Below are positions 33,481 through 45,727 of a stretch of 60,000 nucleotides of DNA, piece by piece. A program made the translations under genes and the position numbers. Each line of letters opens with the position of its first letter. The first letter of the stretch is position 1. The stretch covers positions 40,642,440 to 40,702,439 of the forward strand of contig OX485807.1 of assembly GCA_950295325.1 (NCBI GenBank), in the 5' to 3' direction. The notes beneath the pieces are model-generated. The model saw only the letters and a program-made list of their open reading frames with translations. It ran no database searches and had not been told where the DNA came from. Source of the DNA: Polytrichum commune (lineage: Eukaryota; Streptophyta; Polytrichopsida; Polytrichales; Polytrichaceae).

Positions 33481-36400
33481 ATGCTTTTCAGCGCCTCTGA
33501 CAAGGTGTCAAGCAACCCAGGCAGAGACAACGCTGGCTTCCAGTAGGCAGTCTGGTGAGGAAGGGTGTGTGTACAGCAGCCCTGCCCACGCCCACCGAGA
33601 AAGGGTAAGTTTTTTTAAGTTTTATAATTACCTAATGCAAGTTTCATTAGTGATCTTTTCTTTTTTTTCAATTTCCTTAAACAAATGGATAAGTGGTTTT
33701 TTGCGTAGATGGCCTTTCCAACTTTTTAGACCATATAGAACTTGTGCTTTTTGATTTTCCTTGTATCTGGAGGCATTTGTTGCTCCTGCTCACTTGATCA
33801 GAATTGCAATACATAATTTGGGTCCTACACTTTCTTCTTTGCTCTGCCCTACTGCACTCTATTAGAGGGTCAATTCTTTTTGTTCTGAGTGGAGTCTTCT
33901 TTTATTACATCATGTGTTTAGGCTTACATATGGCATTAGTATTTGCAAGATTCTTGATTGGAAGGGATTGAACCTTGTGTGTACTGAAATACACAATGAA
34001 GTACTACTACAACTTTCAAATCCGCACTGTGGAGGAGTAAGCCTCAGAATACTCTTGATTTTATCACATGCTTCATCAATCTTGGATTGTTTAATTGTGT
34101 TGTCAAGAGCTGTGAGTGAGCTGAATTGAGTTGAGTTGAATTGAGTTGATTTTTGACCTCAGAAAGTTGAGAAGAAAGTGGAAAAAGTTGCAAGTGGAAT
34201 GGGAAAGGCAAGGATAAGACCTCCAAAGAATCTGTTTCTGGAAGTGGACCACAAGCGCAAAGCTCCTGATGGATTGCCCAGTCTCGCTGTCAGGTGTGGT
34301 GGAGGACCTTCCCGAATTTTGAAGAAGGTCAAACCATGGTCTGTTATCTTTCTCTCTCTCTTTCCTTTTTTGTGCATTTTGTTTGGCTCTTGGGAATGAA
34401 GTTGTAAGTGTGCAAGACTACATCACAAACCTCTAGATCCATATATCATCAACCCTGAATTTCACATTGTTTCAATCACATCACATCAACTCACAACATT
34501 GATCAATGCCTACCAAACATATACAGGGTTGCAACTTTGATTCAACATTGATTCGACTCACATTGTCATCCTTGTAGATCTTGCAACTAGCACATGTAGA
34601 ACCAAAAGACTACTTAAATGTTGAATTGGCATTGTTAACCCTGAAGCGTATGTGGCAACACTGATTGAACATTTAACGCCGGTCACTTCTAATTTAAGAT
34701 GTACCTGTCATTTATAGGCACTGTGCTTACTGCTTCAGCCTAAGAAACTCCCAAAGAGGGTAACTCGCTTTTGGAGATATGAATCACGTGTGATGAAAGG
34801 AGGGCTATGATGCAATGCGCATTTTCATAGGATATTTCATATACCTGATGGATATTCTTGGAATATACCTTATACATTCTCAAAACAAATGTGTAGTACC
34901 CGATGCTAATGTGATTGTTTTACACATTCTACTCCTTTGGATTTTATTCCACCCTATATTTTTTTGCACATGGTTCTTAATATCTTACTGAGTGACCTCC
35001 ATGGGAAGAACTTGTATTGTCTCTACATTGGCAGTCACGTATGATGCATCTCTTGTACCAAATCATGCATCCCACATCATCTATGCTGACATGATAAGGG
35101 TTAAAGGTAGTGTCACAAAAAGTAGGGACTCAATTCCCCAGTTTTGAAGGAATTTCTCATACCCGTGTTGGTGACCTTAAAAGAAAGTCCTTTTGCTTCT
35201 ATTCGGAGGCTACAAAAACTTTGAGAAACTTTTGAGTTCATTTCTTGAGTTTGCTTACATTTGGGAAGTACACAAGTGGTGAGAGGAGCAACGAATGCCT
35301 AGATAAGACACGTACATATAGATGACAAAGGAAATGAGAAGATTCTTAGTTATGTAAGGATGAAACATGTCAGCGCCTGAAACTCATATAAGCCCTCCAA
35401 AGACCTGGTGACACTGAAAAATGGAAAAATTTACCTTGAAATCCCCCAACTTTCCCAATTTCTTTACGGTTAACTCTAATTTGTGTAAAATGTTTCACAC
35501 TATTGAGACTTCCCTCATTTGAGGCTTTTGTTGGGTCGGGATGCCAGTGGTGAACAAACAAGGCCAGTAGCACAAGATAATGGAACAGGTCATGCCATGG
35601 TGGGGAGGCGCGTCAAGAGGGGAGTTCGCAAGGGCCGTATTACTGGTTACAACCGCTCCTTGAAAACATACCAGGTAAAAAACCATCACAAAGCTCTAGA
35701 TCCATTTTATCAACATTTGATTGACATTATCACATCAAACTACAACATTGAATCAAACCCTACCACAAACATAGGGCTGCAATATTAATCTTTTGTATCT
35801 GTACTGCAGAGTTGGCAGACATAAAAGGTTGATTGTATCTAAGGTAGACGTGCCTAATGCAGTTACTTATCTTAATTGGACACCTACATTTGAGTGGTAT
35901 GTGGTTAGGTGTGGCTCTAAGACGTGTGGTTAGACAAGATTGGACTATATGCTCAAAATACGATAACCATTCTAGGCTCAATAGTCAACATAATTTGAAG
36001 GGGGGGGGGGTGAGAATCTTCAATTTCATAATGAAATGAGATTTTCATATGAGCTCCAAACATTGAGGAAAGTGGCTACTACGGTCTCAATTTGGATTTG
36101 CTAACCATCTTGTCCTAATCGCGTGTTTCATATCCTAAGAGAATTGGGCTAGTTGGAAAAAGCACCTATCTACCTTATGTTGAATGAATCACTATCTAAA
36201 TTTTGAGGTAGCACTGCAAAGATATTGAACCCAGAAGAGTATGTATCAATTTTAACTCCAACTTTAAACACTGGACTCTTGCATTTTGAGATAATGGATT
36301 TGAATCTTGAACTAACTGTAATGCTTTGGATGCAAACATGAAATATAAACATTTTTGGTTTATGAGATAGCAGATCAAATACACGGACGGTAAGGAAGAG

Positions 36401-36598
36401 GCCATGGAGTGGAGTAACGTTAAAATATGGTTAGTTGAAAGTGACAATGAAGATGCACCGTTGGATGACATAAGATCGTCAATAAGTCGGAGGAGTTTAC
36501 GGTCCAATAATAAATGGAAGAAAGTGAATGACCTCGTTTACGGGAACCGGCCCGCACACCACACACACAGGAGGTACCCTAGGTCCAAAAATAGGTGA
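33481..36598 (+). CDS. Basic protein with Tudor-like segment, 3' four exons
   Basis: Exons 33481-33604, 34163-34338, 35524-35674 and 36374-36598 join in phase to the TGA at 36596-36598. Splice sites are AGG|GTAAGT, CTCAG|AAA, CATG|GTCTGT (weak), TGAG|G, CCAG|GTAAAA and AGCAG|ATC. The last ~225 residues are encoded. They comprise a Lys-rich segment (KVEKKVEKVASGMGKARIRP), a basic patch, and then AMVGRRVKRGVRKGRITGYN continuing across the intron into IKYTDGKEEAMEWSNVKIWL. That last block has the length and rhythm of a small beta-barrel such as the Tudor/PWWP-like repeats of plant chromatin proteins (PDS5, MSH6). This is inference from pattern and no close relative is named. The C-terminus is basic, rich in Arg and His, suggesting a nuclear protein. 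The 5' end is unassigned; upstream exons may lie within 31.3-33.4 kb. Confidence 0.55.
34430..36190 (+). repeat. Repeats inside introns of the Tudor-like gene
   Basis: Two copies of 'aaacctctagatccat...tcaaccctg..ttgcaac' at about 34425-34545 and 35685-35795 are alike (a third, reversed, near 45460-45530). A family-E copy occupies about 35860-36190. Confidence 0.5.
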
Positions 36599-38577
36599 AA
36601 TTTGCTGCCAGTAGGAAATTCAGGTAAGCCTCCACAATTCCAGGTGGTTTTGTACTCGAATGCGAAATGTTGAAGAGATGACTCCCCTTCTACTTTTTGG
36701 CCATCGGTAACAAGACAATGAATGGGCCTCAACCAGCCAGCCACGCGAGGAGCAGAAGAAGTTTCATTTGGTTCTTGATTCTGACGAGCGTGTGCTCTTC
36801 AAGAAGCAGTTCCCATGTATTCACAAAAGTGATAGTTTGAGGGTGAATTTTGGTTCTTCCACATTCATAAATGCTCAAGGCCCATCAGAAAACAAGTTTG
36901 TGCCATAGGGCTCGGAGCACTTGAGACACGCTTCTCGTTTGGTTTCTTTATTGTTAGATTTTATTTCACAAGTACTTGATTTATGTTGATTATTTCGTGG
37001 TTCACACAAACACTTGCAATTGTGATATAGATAGAAAATACTGAGCACAGATCACGTGATATGAAACAGAAGGTTGCATCTCACGTTGGAAGTTGTGAAG
37101 AGTCTTGCAACAATTTTAGGTATTATTATTATAGCAGATGTGGCACTTTGCCTGGGGCATAAGAAGTCAATATTTCTACATGTTGATCAAATTTCTTTGA
37201 TTCCTTTCCAATCTCACAAGTATCAAAGTGAGACAGTGAGGGAGAGAAACATTGTGCCTCATTCAACGCCTGGTGTTAAATCGAAACCTAGAAATTGTTC
37301 TTGTTGAATAGAGACTGGGCTACAAGCTCCAAGCTTGTTAACCATTCTAGACACAATAGTTAACATAATTGGGACCTATATGTTTTCTGAATAACTCATA
37401 GAATTTTCACTTTGACAATGAATAGGACATTCACACAAGCTCTAATAATTATGTGGAAAGTGGCTACGGGCATGATTTGGACATGCATGTTTCACATCTT
37501 ACGATAAGTGGATGCAAAGAGAAAAGTGTCCATTAAAGACCCACTTAAATTAGTGAATCTTTGACATGATCACCGTGTTATGATCTTTGCACTCCATCAA
37601 ATGTAAATTATAAATAATGAATACACAATGCAACCTACCATGATCTTGGTCCAAAGTTCTAATCATCTAAAAAGCAATATCGCTAAAGATCTAGTTATCT
37701 AAGAAGTTATACTTATGGATTATAACTTACATGAGCCATGTGTCGAGCATATAATAGGATGAAGAAAGTTTTGTTTCAACGAAAGAAAAGTGTTGTTAGA
37801 AGTCTTAAAGTATGTACCCCTTGGTATAGAAACATGTAATTTAAGCTTTTTGGATATAGAGGAGTTTATTTTATGTTTTTGTGATCTTCTATACATTTTT
37901 GTTTATACATTAAGGATTTACCACTATATACTAGGAAGGTTGAGGACTATGGATATAAAAATTCTTAGAATTGTATTATACTATAATGCACTCATGCGAT
38001 ATTTTGGATTTCTCAATGTAGAGTCCATACATGCATGCTTTAGAGTGCGTTCAAAGTTCATCGAGACATACAACATGCAAGAAACTTTGCACGCCCTATC
38101 AAACCTTCGAAGACCTCCTACAAGCTCCAACCACACTTGGAAGCAAAGTCAAATCTCATGCAATTTTCACTTGATCATTAAGAATCTTCATGTTGAGTGG
38201 GAAGTCTAAGTGACTAGCGTATATTTAAGCAATTTGGGGCATTCATTTTGTTGGCTCCCCTATAAACACTTGATTCGTTAGCACTAGTTCCCCATAACAT
38301 TACTCAACAACCTTGCAATGCACTATGGGTCTCGGAATGTGTTAGGCAATATTCTCCCATTATTTGTGTTGGGCCCCCTTTTCATGTACACTCGGGCTAA
38401 GCACCATAGAGGGAGAGGGCTCTAAGTTATCGACAACTACATATATGGTATCAAACAATGTTGACCAACTATGGGTCGTGTCCAACCTAGTTGTGGTGTT
38501 CTTTAGCTATTTTGTAGGCTCCATTAGGTAGCTTGCAATGAATCCGGATGGAGATGGTCAAAGAATAGTAATTAACT
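36599..38577. other. Gene-free stretch with family-E copy
   Basis: The family-E copy is at about 37300-37560. An ORF of 139 codons (37790-38209) has no recognisable motif and is Leu/Ile/Tyr-rich from AT-rich composition. I do not support it as a gene. Confidence 0.3.
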
Positions 38578-38721
38578 ACACTAAATATGATATTCAATGT
38601 CACTTACTCTTTGAATTTATATAGTATTTTTTTTTTGTTTTTTTTTGTTGGTGTAATTTTTTACCAAGTAAAGTAAAGTTGTTGATGTTGTATAATGTCC
38701 AAACAACCAACTTAACATTCG

Positions 38722-39333
38722 AACCTTACGGCGGGACACCAGTGTCCCATATAAATCAAAGCAAAAAAATGCATTAATTATTTATTTTTGGGTAGGGAGT
38801 ATCTTCTATAGAGAGAGGGGGAAGGTGTTGCCACCCGCATCATTTGCAATGGCATCGAAGAAGACCAAGGAAGAGTGTAGTCAAGAGCTAAACGAGAGAA
38901 TGCACACCCTCATCGGTTATTGTGAGGAGGATTGGAACCAACACTCAATGTCCAAAATTCAAATTGCCATGGATGAGATCAAGAAGTTTCAAGTGATCTT
39001 TGCTTCAAACTTTATAGCAATGCGTTGGAAACAACGAATTTTAGAATTCATTAGGGTCGCTTTTGATTTGCCAACGGAATCATCGTTACATCGGGGATCA
39101 GCTGCGGGTTTAAGTTTAAGCGTGAGCGTTCGTAGGCGTTGGTTGCTCAACAACCTCCTTAATGATCAGCTTTGTGGTTTGTCAGTGAGTGAAAATAAAA
39201 AACCAACTTCGAACATCACATTGTGTACATGATGTCGAGATTTGATCGCCTTCAACCGATCATTTTTGACATCGACACGGGCTTTATGTAAGAACCAGTA
39301 CATTATGGGACACTGGGGTCCCGCCATAAGGTT
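38722..39333. mobile_element. TIR element D carrying an ORF, inserted in a MITE
   Basis: 612 bp with 28-base terminal inverted repeats differing at two positions (AACCTTACGGCGGGACACC... on the left). The flanks CATTCG and CATTTG look like a 6-base target duplication with one change. I do not recognise the superfamily. It contains the ORF at 38849-39232. Confidence 0.65.
38849..39232 (+). CDS. ORF of element D, unrecognised protein
   Basis: About 127 residues from the ATG (MASKKTKEECSQELNERMH). The first 80 residues look like an amphipathic-helix protein: charged, with Trp at WNQHSM and MRWKQRILEFIR. The composition is more like a real protein than its surroundings. The element is too short for a full transposase, so this could be a transposase fragment, a small accessory protein or a captured host exon. 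It has no domain I can name. Confidence 0.4.
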   Translation: MASKKTKEECSQELNERMHTLIGYCEEDWNQHSMSKIQIAMDEIKKFQVIFASNFIAMRWKQRILEFIRVAFDLPTESSLHRGSAAGLSLSVSVRRRWLLNNLLNDQLCGLSVSENKKPTSNITLCT

Positions 39334-39673
39334 CATTTGTTGGTAAAACATAAGATATACAATAAATAGATATAGCATTGTGTAATTCCAAATAGTAAGT
39401 GACACTAAACCAAATTCGTTGGCATATTCCCACGTGTTACGTACCCGTTCGCCACTTTGTCCTCATTTTGACTATCATATTTAGTGTAGTCACTTCATAG
39501 CTCCAATTTTGGTAAAGAGCAAGATGTGGAGTATGCTTGGTGGTTGATGCACTGACAAGTACCAAGAAAAACATTTTACATCTGGGCACTAGCAGGCCCC
39601 ATAGATTTGGGCTTTGGCTCTGGCCGTTTGCCCCAAGCAACTATTTTTCAAATTTTAATGCCACCTAGCCTGA

Positions 39674-40178
39674 GGGCCACTTCACACACGAGCCAAGAGC
39701 CGTGACCATGAAATTGTGAGAGCCCAAAAGAAAGTGTTCAAAGGCCGTCCCAGCACACCTCCATAATCATGTAGTGTGGTCACGGACTCTCGAGTGTATT
39801 GTGAAGCCATATGTGACCGGGCCCTCAACCAAGTGCTATTTCAATGAATTTCTATTCATGCGGGTTCTCATACATGATAAAGTAGGATGAATCAACGGTT
39901 GTGAGCGTGGGAAGTGCCATGGTCTCCCAGTGGTTTTGTGTTAGGCCTACCTCCAAGAGGTGGTTTTTGAAAATAATCCAAGTGACCTTGTTACAAGATC
40001 CATTTGATGCCATGTAGGAATCCATGTAGACTTTACATCCATCATCTTGCATTCACATACTCCATTGGTCCCTCAAACGTAGTGTGAAGCGAACTTGGAC
40101 CGGCTCCGCCTTTCCCACCTATGAGAGTGCTTGAAGTGTAATGGTCGTGGGCTCTCAATCTCGTGTGTGAAGTGGCCC
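39674..40178. mobile_element. Tourist-like MITE
   Basis: 505 bp. The left end GGGCCACTTCACACACGAG is mirrored by the right end CTCGTGTGTGAAGTGGCCC, an exact 19-base inverted repeat that continues imperfectly ('ccgtgacc'/'ggtcgtgg'). Flanks are TGA/TTA, in line with a mutated 3-base TNA duplication. Confidence 0.75.
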
Positions 40179-40598
40179 TTAGTCTACTTAATTACTATAG
40201 TCGTTATAATGGGACCCTTTATATGGACATGGAGCAACTATTTGGTGTTGTGTAAAGTTATGTTCTCCGAGTGCTTACATGTCAAAAAGATTCAGCCAAT
40301 AAAAACAAACACAAAAAAACAAAGATCCACGTCACAACGAAAGTAACGTATTTGCAGCCACATGACTCAAGTGCAAATTTATGATTGCACAAGTGCAAAG
40401 AGAAGTCATCTTGAAGAAAGTTATCCTCTTATATGTGTGCACACATACATCTTTCGATTCTCAAACGTCTAAGTGTTGCATTCTTTGGCCTACTTTGAAA
40501 TCATTTCTCCTACTCACTATAGACAACTATCCACATGTCAACTCAAGTTCACTAACTTACAAGTGGTGCTTCCTCCCCTAAATACACATTTTTTTGGT

Positions 40599-40970
40599 CT
40601 AATTAGTGTGGGTTAACACTAAAAACGATAATAGAGTTATCCTTTAACTCAACCGGAGTTTTAGTAGGGGAGGCTAGGTTTGAACGAAGAACCTTCCATA
40701 TTAGTTCATTGGGTATCAAACTCATTTTGGCGTCGCAAGGGACGCCAAAATGAGTTTGGTACCCAATGAACTAATATGGAAGGTTCTTCGTTCAACCCTA
40801 GCCTCCACATTGACTCCAAGCATGCACCCACAACTTACCGAACATGGAAAGTTATGCATGCGAAACAACCAACTCCCTACTAAAACTCCGGTTGAGTTAA
40901 AGGATAACTCTAATGTCGGCAAAAAGTTATAGCCACACATAACTCCCAAATGGTAACCCACACTAATTAG
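40599..40970. mobile_element. Foldback element with 64-base near-perfect hairpin
   Basis: Outer ends CTAATTAGTGTGGGTT and AACCCACACTAATTAG. The inner arms 40671-40734 and 40741-40804 are complementary at about 62 of 64 positions around a 6-base loop. A further pair, 'cctttaactcaaccggagtt' and its complement, is offset by a 70-base one-sided insert (about 40807-40876). No transposase is encoded. Confidence 0.85.
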
Positions 40971-41261
40971 ACAAAAAGGTGTAGTTAACATGGTTAAACA
41001 AACCAACAACCAATAGGAGATTTTCATAATTGTTGAAATTTGTTTTTCCCTTTTCCTCTGCTCAGAAAACTAGAAGAAGTGCACCCATTTTAAGAACCTC
41101 GATCCCACATCAGAATCCCATTTGAATGGCATGAAGATTACGGATGATTCACTCCCAAAAACAAATTTGACCAACTCATGAGTGAATTTTGGCAACGGCA
41201 CGGGCCCTGCGTAGTTTACTTGTGTTAAGAATTTTGAGCTAGTACTCCTTCAACTGAAATT

Positions 41262-41598
41262 TTCAGAAGAGAATTTGGCCTTGAATGGATGTTGGTGAGT
41301 GGAGAATGCATTGGCGTTGAGAGGAGTCCAATCAAGTGCGGGAAATCTCTTCTGTTGGATCTTGATTTTCTTTCTCTTGGAAGCGAGGGAAAGTTTTAGA
41401 CCGTGGAAGAGGTATTTGTGTTGTGTATGTTGATTGACGATCTGGAGCTTTTGAATTGTGGAGCAAGGTCGTCAAGCAAGGGAATTGTGATGGTGGCATT
41501 GTCGAATCTGACGACACCCCAAGTATTTCATCTTTGAATGTACGTGGTGTTGTGAGGCGTTTTGTGAATGTGAACTCCAATGAAATCGTTGTCGGAGG
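41262..41598 (+). pseudogene. Coding-like block, probably decayed exon
   Basis: One frame reads MLVSGECIGVERSPIKCGKS and continues to a stop at 41397-41399. A second frame from 41438 reads LWSKVVKQGNCDGGIVESDD and runs to a good donor (GGAGG|GTAAGC, 41598). It is preceded in frame by TGA at 41435-41437, itself downstream of ICVVYVD-like sequence. The change of frame plus the stop suggest an exon that has lost its reading frame, although alternative splicing cannot be excluded. Protein family not recognised. Confidence 0.3.
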
Positions 41599-42779
41599 GT
41601 AAGCTACTTAGTATACTGAGGTGTTGATTGGACACGTTTTTAAGAGTCAGGTGTTGTTGTGCCATCTCTGCCTTAGGGTTGTGCATCTAATGAAACTCAT
41701 CATCTTCACATCGATGTGATCTTTAGATCTCACAGAATTTCCAACAACATCTGCACAATTAGCACCTACTTAACAACATTGACATAAGAGTTTGTGTTTA
41801 ATTAAAATTTGATTTGAGTGACCTGATGGCGATGTGAAAATAGACCTGTATGTGCCCGGGAAGCTCGAACACATTAAAGGTTGAAGACAGAAGTACTCAA
41901 AAGGCGCACAGAAATTGGGTTTTCCATTATAGATTCATCCATGCTCCGAGTTTATTTTATTGTTGGTTGCAATTGTGAACTTCAACTTTGTGTGTGATTG
42001 AATAAAAATGAGTTGAGTGATATGATGGGGATGTGAAGATAGGTATGTGCCCGGGAAGCCCTTGGATATCAAAGGTTGAAAAAGAAGTAGTCAAAGGTGT
42101 CCAACAATTGGGTTATCAAATACTATAGATTCACGTACGCTGTGAGTTTCCAATCAGATCCTCTAAAGGCACCGTGGGCGCAACTTCCAGCATTGCAGGT
42201 TGCTTAGACAATGCTTCAAAACATGTTAGGAACGCTTTCAGATTTTTTGGGGTGTTCAGAATCACTCTCAACGGTTTGTATTGCAAACTTCCATGTCATA
42301 TGTTCTAATGTGTTACTATGTAACTTCCAACCCAGATGTTTTTATTGATGCACTTATTTCGTATTACATCATTTATGCATGGATAATTAAATATGTTAGG
42401 AAAGCTTTCTAATGGTTTTGGGGTGTTGAATTTTAAGTCCACTCTCAACAACTGTGTTGTAAAGTTGCATGTACTTAATTTGTGACATTACTAAGTTGCT
42501 AATATGTAATTTAGATTTTTTTAAATGATGATAATTTAACCATTCCTTTTTGCTACTTTGTGATTGTTTTAGAAAACTTACCTAACACATGCAATTTTTT
42601 AGGAATGAGGAATAAATTCTAGTAGTTGAAACTTCTGAGAAACACTTTGCTGCTCACCTTTGTTAGGGTGTAGTCTTTGGTGTTTTTGATGCACTTGTTT
42701 CATACCAAATTATATGTACATGGTAATTGAATACAGATTTTCGCAGGTAAACGAGGGGCGGTGTGGAGAAGTTTAACAT

Positions 42780-43159
42780 GATGATTCTCGAAGACAGATC
42801 GCTTGGTTGGTATAATTGTGGTGGTTTGTGTCAACCCCACTTAATTGAACCTCACCAATTAAGTGAAGCCCAAGTACCCGTTCAAGCACTCGGATTGAGT
42901 TGTCCATTCAGGTCACAGCTCCTCCAGCTAGCTATGGCTATGCCTTAGACTCTCCGTTGTTTCAAATCGATGAGAACACTTCCCCAACCTATAGGGAGCC
43001 CTACTAGAAAATTTACACCCTCTGGCTTACTTGAGGAGGCCGGAGGTGGAAAGAAGACTCGAATTCATGAACACGCAGATGATGAAGAAGCGGACGAGCG
43101 ATCCAATAAGCGTCCAAAAACAACATTAATTAAGTTCACGAATCGTGTTTGTAATTAAG
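42780..43159 (+). pseudogene. Coding-like block, frame changes
   Basis: Successive protein-like stretches lie in different frames. ILEDRSLGWYNCGGLCQPHL comes first, then a stretch reading RIELSIQVTAPPASYGYALD and ending in REPY before a stop (about 43004). A third (SPTRKFTPSGLLEEAGGGKK) continues into an acidic and then basic segment (DDEEADERSNKRPKT) that looks like a nuclear-localisation signal. The last two overlap at the same place as if one base had been lost or gained. It could be one decayed exon or mis-read splicing. Confidence 0.3.
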
Positions 43160-43244
43160 GCATGCGGGTGCTATGTGGTTCGTTTTTCATGTTCTCCAAC
43201 TTCTACTTATTAGATTTACACAACAAGACTTGTGTTGCATTAGC

Positions 43245-44070
43245 AAGCATCAGCAGAAACTGGATTGAAAATCAGACCTCCCATGATTTAGTTATGGTTA
43301 TCAGAAGTGCATCTTTGTTGATTCCTTAACTGACGGAATACACAGGTCCTCCCAATTTTGTTCACTATTGGGAATGGAGTAGTTAACATAATTTGAAGAC
43401 GTAGTCCAATCTCTTTTCAATATGAGTCTTTAAAGTGTTTATTCTTTGATCCTCACCTAATTACAGACCATTCAAATATAAGTGTCTGATTGAAAAAAGA
43501 GTAACTGAATAACGCCCACATACCTTAATGTAACTCAGGTATGCAATCCTATTGTGGGCACTTCCAACTCCAACAACAATTTCGGCCATCAAATCAAGAA
43601 ATTGGAATTTGTCACATCAAGTCAGCAATAGCATGCTTTGAGATGCAAAAGTTATAAGTCTAGGTCAAAGTGGAAGATTCCCTTTCTCTCCTAAACAAGC
43701 ACATAGAGCCACATCCCAATTTTGTTAATAGCTATTGAACCTAGAATGGTGTCTAAATTCTGAGCACATCTCAATGGTCAATCTCATTGTGACATATGTC
43801 TTTTAGTATCTATATTTAACTACAAGCCCCGTCTCATCTAGTCAGCAATTGCGAGTCACGACAATTATCATTTCAATTTTCAAGTTCTGAATTGTCGGTC
43901 CACTTGAGATGCAAAAGTTTAAGTCTAGGTCAAAGTGGAAGATTCTCATTTCTCTCGAAATGATCACATAGGCCATCCCAGTTGTGTTGATAACTATTGA
44001 AACTAGAATGTTGTCTATGTTTTTGAGCACATGGTCCAATCTCATTGTAACGCTTGTCTTTTTAATGTCT
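43245..44070 (-). repeat. Family-E copies including a ~262-bp tandem duplication
   Basis: 43245-43545 is the reverse complement of a copy at 9660-9925. 43637-43815 and 43899-44070 are near-identical units ('gatgcaaaagtttaagtcta', 'ggtcaaagtggaagattc', 'cattgtgacatatgtctttt'). Confidence 0.6.
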
Positions 44071-44171
44071 GTTGGTGTTTTCAAATTTAAAGAAGAGTCA
44101 CCCACTAAGGCCTTACGTTAACATAATTCCATGTTCTTGGCTTCTAATCTTTTGATTTTTCGGGCGTTGAG

Positions 44172-45727
44172 GCAAGCAAAGCTGTTGTTGTTGTTGTTGT
44201 AAAAGAAGTTGTCATTAAGACTACATCAAAGGAGAGGGAGCTCAATGGGGTTGAGAGCAAGGTGGTAAATGTGATTGATGAGAGAAAAAAGGCAGAGCCC
44301 GTGCAGGAACAGAAGGAGCTTTTAGAGAAGTTTTTATTTTGGCAATGTGTGTTTGTCACCATTGGGTGGCTGTCATTGACATTGGTTTGTTTGGGCTTAT
44401 CAGGTCTCACATGTTATTTGATGAATTTTCCTTTTATGAAATCATGCCTTTTTGTGTTACTTAATCAACTGCCTTGTTTACATTTAATTATTTAAGTCTA
44501 GACACTTGCACTTGCTAGTGGACCTTAGCAGTCAGCGGTTTGTTGTACTTAATTACAAACATTTTATGCCATAAGTGGAATTTTAAATCCATAGAGGTGT
44601 TGTTGCATTATGTTGATAATTTCATTTTGACAGGCAATGTGGAGAGAAATGGTGGAAGATGTTGAAGGGATCGTTGAAGGCGGGCAAGGATGTAAGTATA
44701 TGCAAACAATAAACTTTTACTCTCAGGTGTTTTTGATGGTCTTAAAGCATCTGGAAAGAGAGAAAGCGTGTTGTTCTTCAAGAATTTGACACGATATTTT
44801 GATAGTTTTATTGATTGATTGTGTCAATCACATTGTGTTTTTTATTTATTTTTAAAGTATGGTGGAATATTTTGAAAGGTGCTTAACCATATTTAAGTTT
44901 GTAAAATCAAAATAGGAAGACTTTGTTGTAATCATGTATCGTCTTGTAGTTGATGTGACATTGCTTGTGCTCCTGCATGCCTAATAGGCTTCATATTTTG
45001 GCCGGGTCCAATTAGGGCAATTGCTACTACCGAGAAAACTCTAAAGAACGACGAGAAGCTCTGTAGCGACATAGAATATACCCTGCCTTGACTCAATTTT
45101 GACATCCACTAGTTTAGTATTTTAATGCCCTTGCCACACACAACTTGAGCTCCACTTGATTCTCAAGTTTGAAAGCTTCATGGCTACTTGAAGTTCAACT
45201 CCCGGTTGGAAATTCAAAATCAATCCAAAAAAAGGAGGACCAAAGCTCCATTATTTTAAGCACATGCAAGGGCCCAAATAGTTTTCATGTACGAAAACAT
45301 GCAACTTTCTATAAGCGGTTGCACCGATGTTCAACTCAAATTGCAAGGGTCCAAGGTTCAATGTTGAGCTAGTATTGATTCATACCCTTCAAGATTTAAT
45401 AGCTTTTCTTTGCTGACTGACCATTTATGTTCTGGTCTTTCACCTATAATATAAAGAACCAAAAGATTAGAATTGCAACCCTATGTTTGGCAGGCATCGA
45501 TTCAGTGTTATAGTTTGAATTGATTGAGTCAACGTAAAATCTCTCTTGATATATGACTCAAGAGGTCTGTGATGTTGCCTTCAACTGTGATTGTGGAAAA
45601 CTTGAATTGGGCATGAGGAACGAGTGCTCCTTTTGAAATTTTGCAGGATTTTTGCAAAGGCAGCAGGAAGTCCACTTCCAATTCTCAAGGAGGAGTTTCT
45701 TCGGGATTGTTTCACTTTCACCTGTAG
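44172..45727 (+). CDS. Candidate 3' exons, Lys-rich protein with CxxC motif
   Basis: Proposed exons 44172-44350, 44634-44691 and 45647-45727 join in phase to TAG at 45725-45727. The first encodes a Val- then Lys/Glu-rich segment (VQEQKELLEKFLFWQ). Splicing at a weak GTGT|GTTTGT donor yields ...CV|QCGEKWWKMLKGSLKAGKD and then DFCKGSRKSTSNSQGG. The W-x-C-x2-C-x3-W spacing recalls the start of a CW-type zinc finger, but the second cysteine pair is not convincing. An alternative reading through the first donor gives a hydrophobic tail (TIGWLSLTLVCLGLSG), as in a membrane protein. In the other phase, joining exons two and three creates a stop. May belong to the same transcript as the blocks at 41.3 and 42.8-43.2 kb. 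Confidence 0.35.

Larger units (their letters stand above)
38579..39486. mobile_element. Family-C MITE interrupted by another element
   Basis: TA flanks both ends (38577-38578, 39487-39488). The outer ends read CACTAAATATG... and ...ATATTTAGTG. Removing 38722-39333 brings the halves into register with the intact copies ('ccaacttaacattcg' + 'catttgttggt'). Confidence 0.65.

Noticed and set aside
37790-38209. 139-codon ORF as a membrane protein
   Set aside because: Its hydrophobic composition follows from the AT-rich DNA. No motif, no neighbour signals, and it is embedded in repeat-rich sequence.
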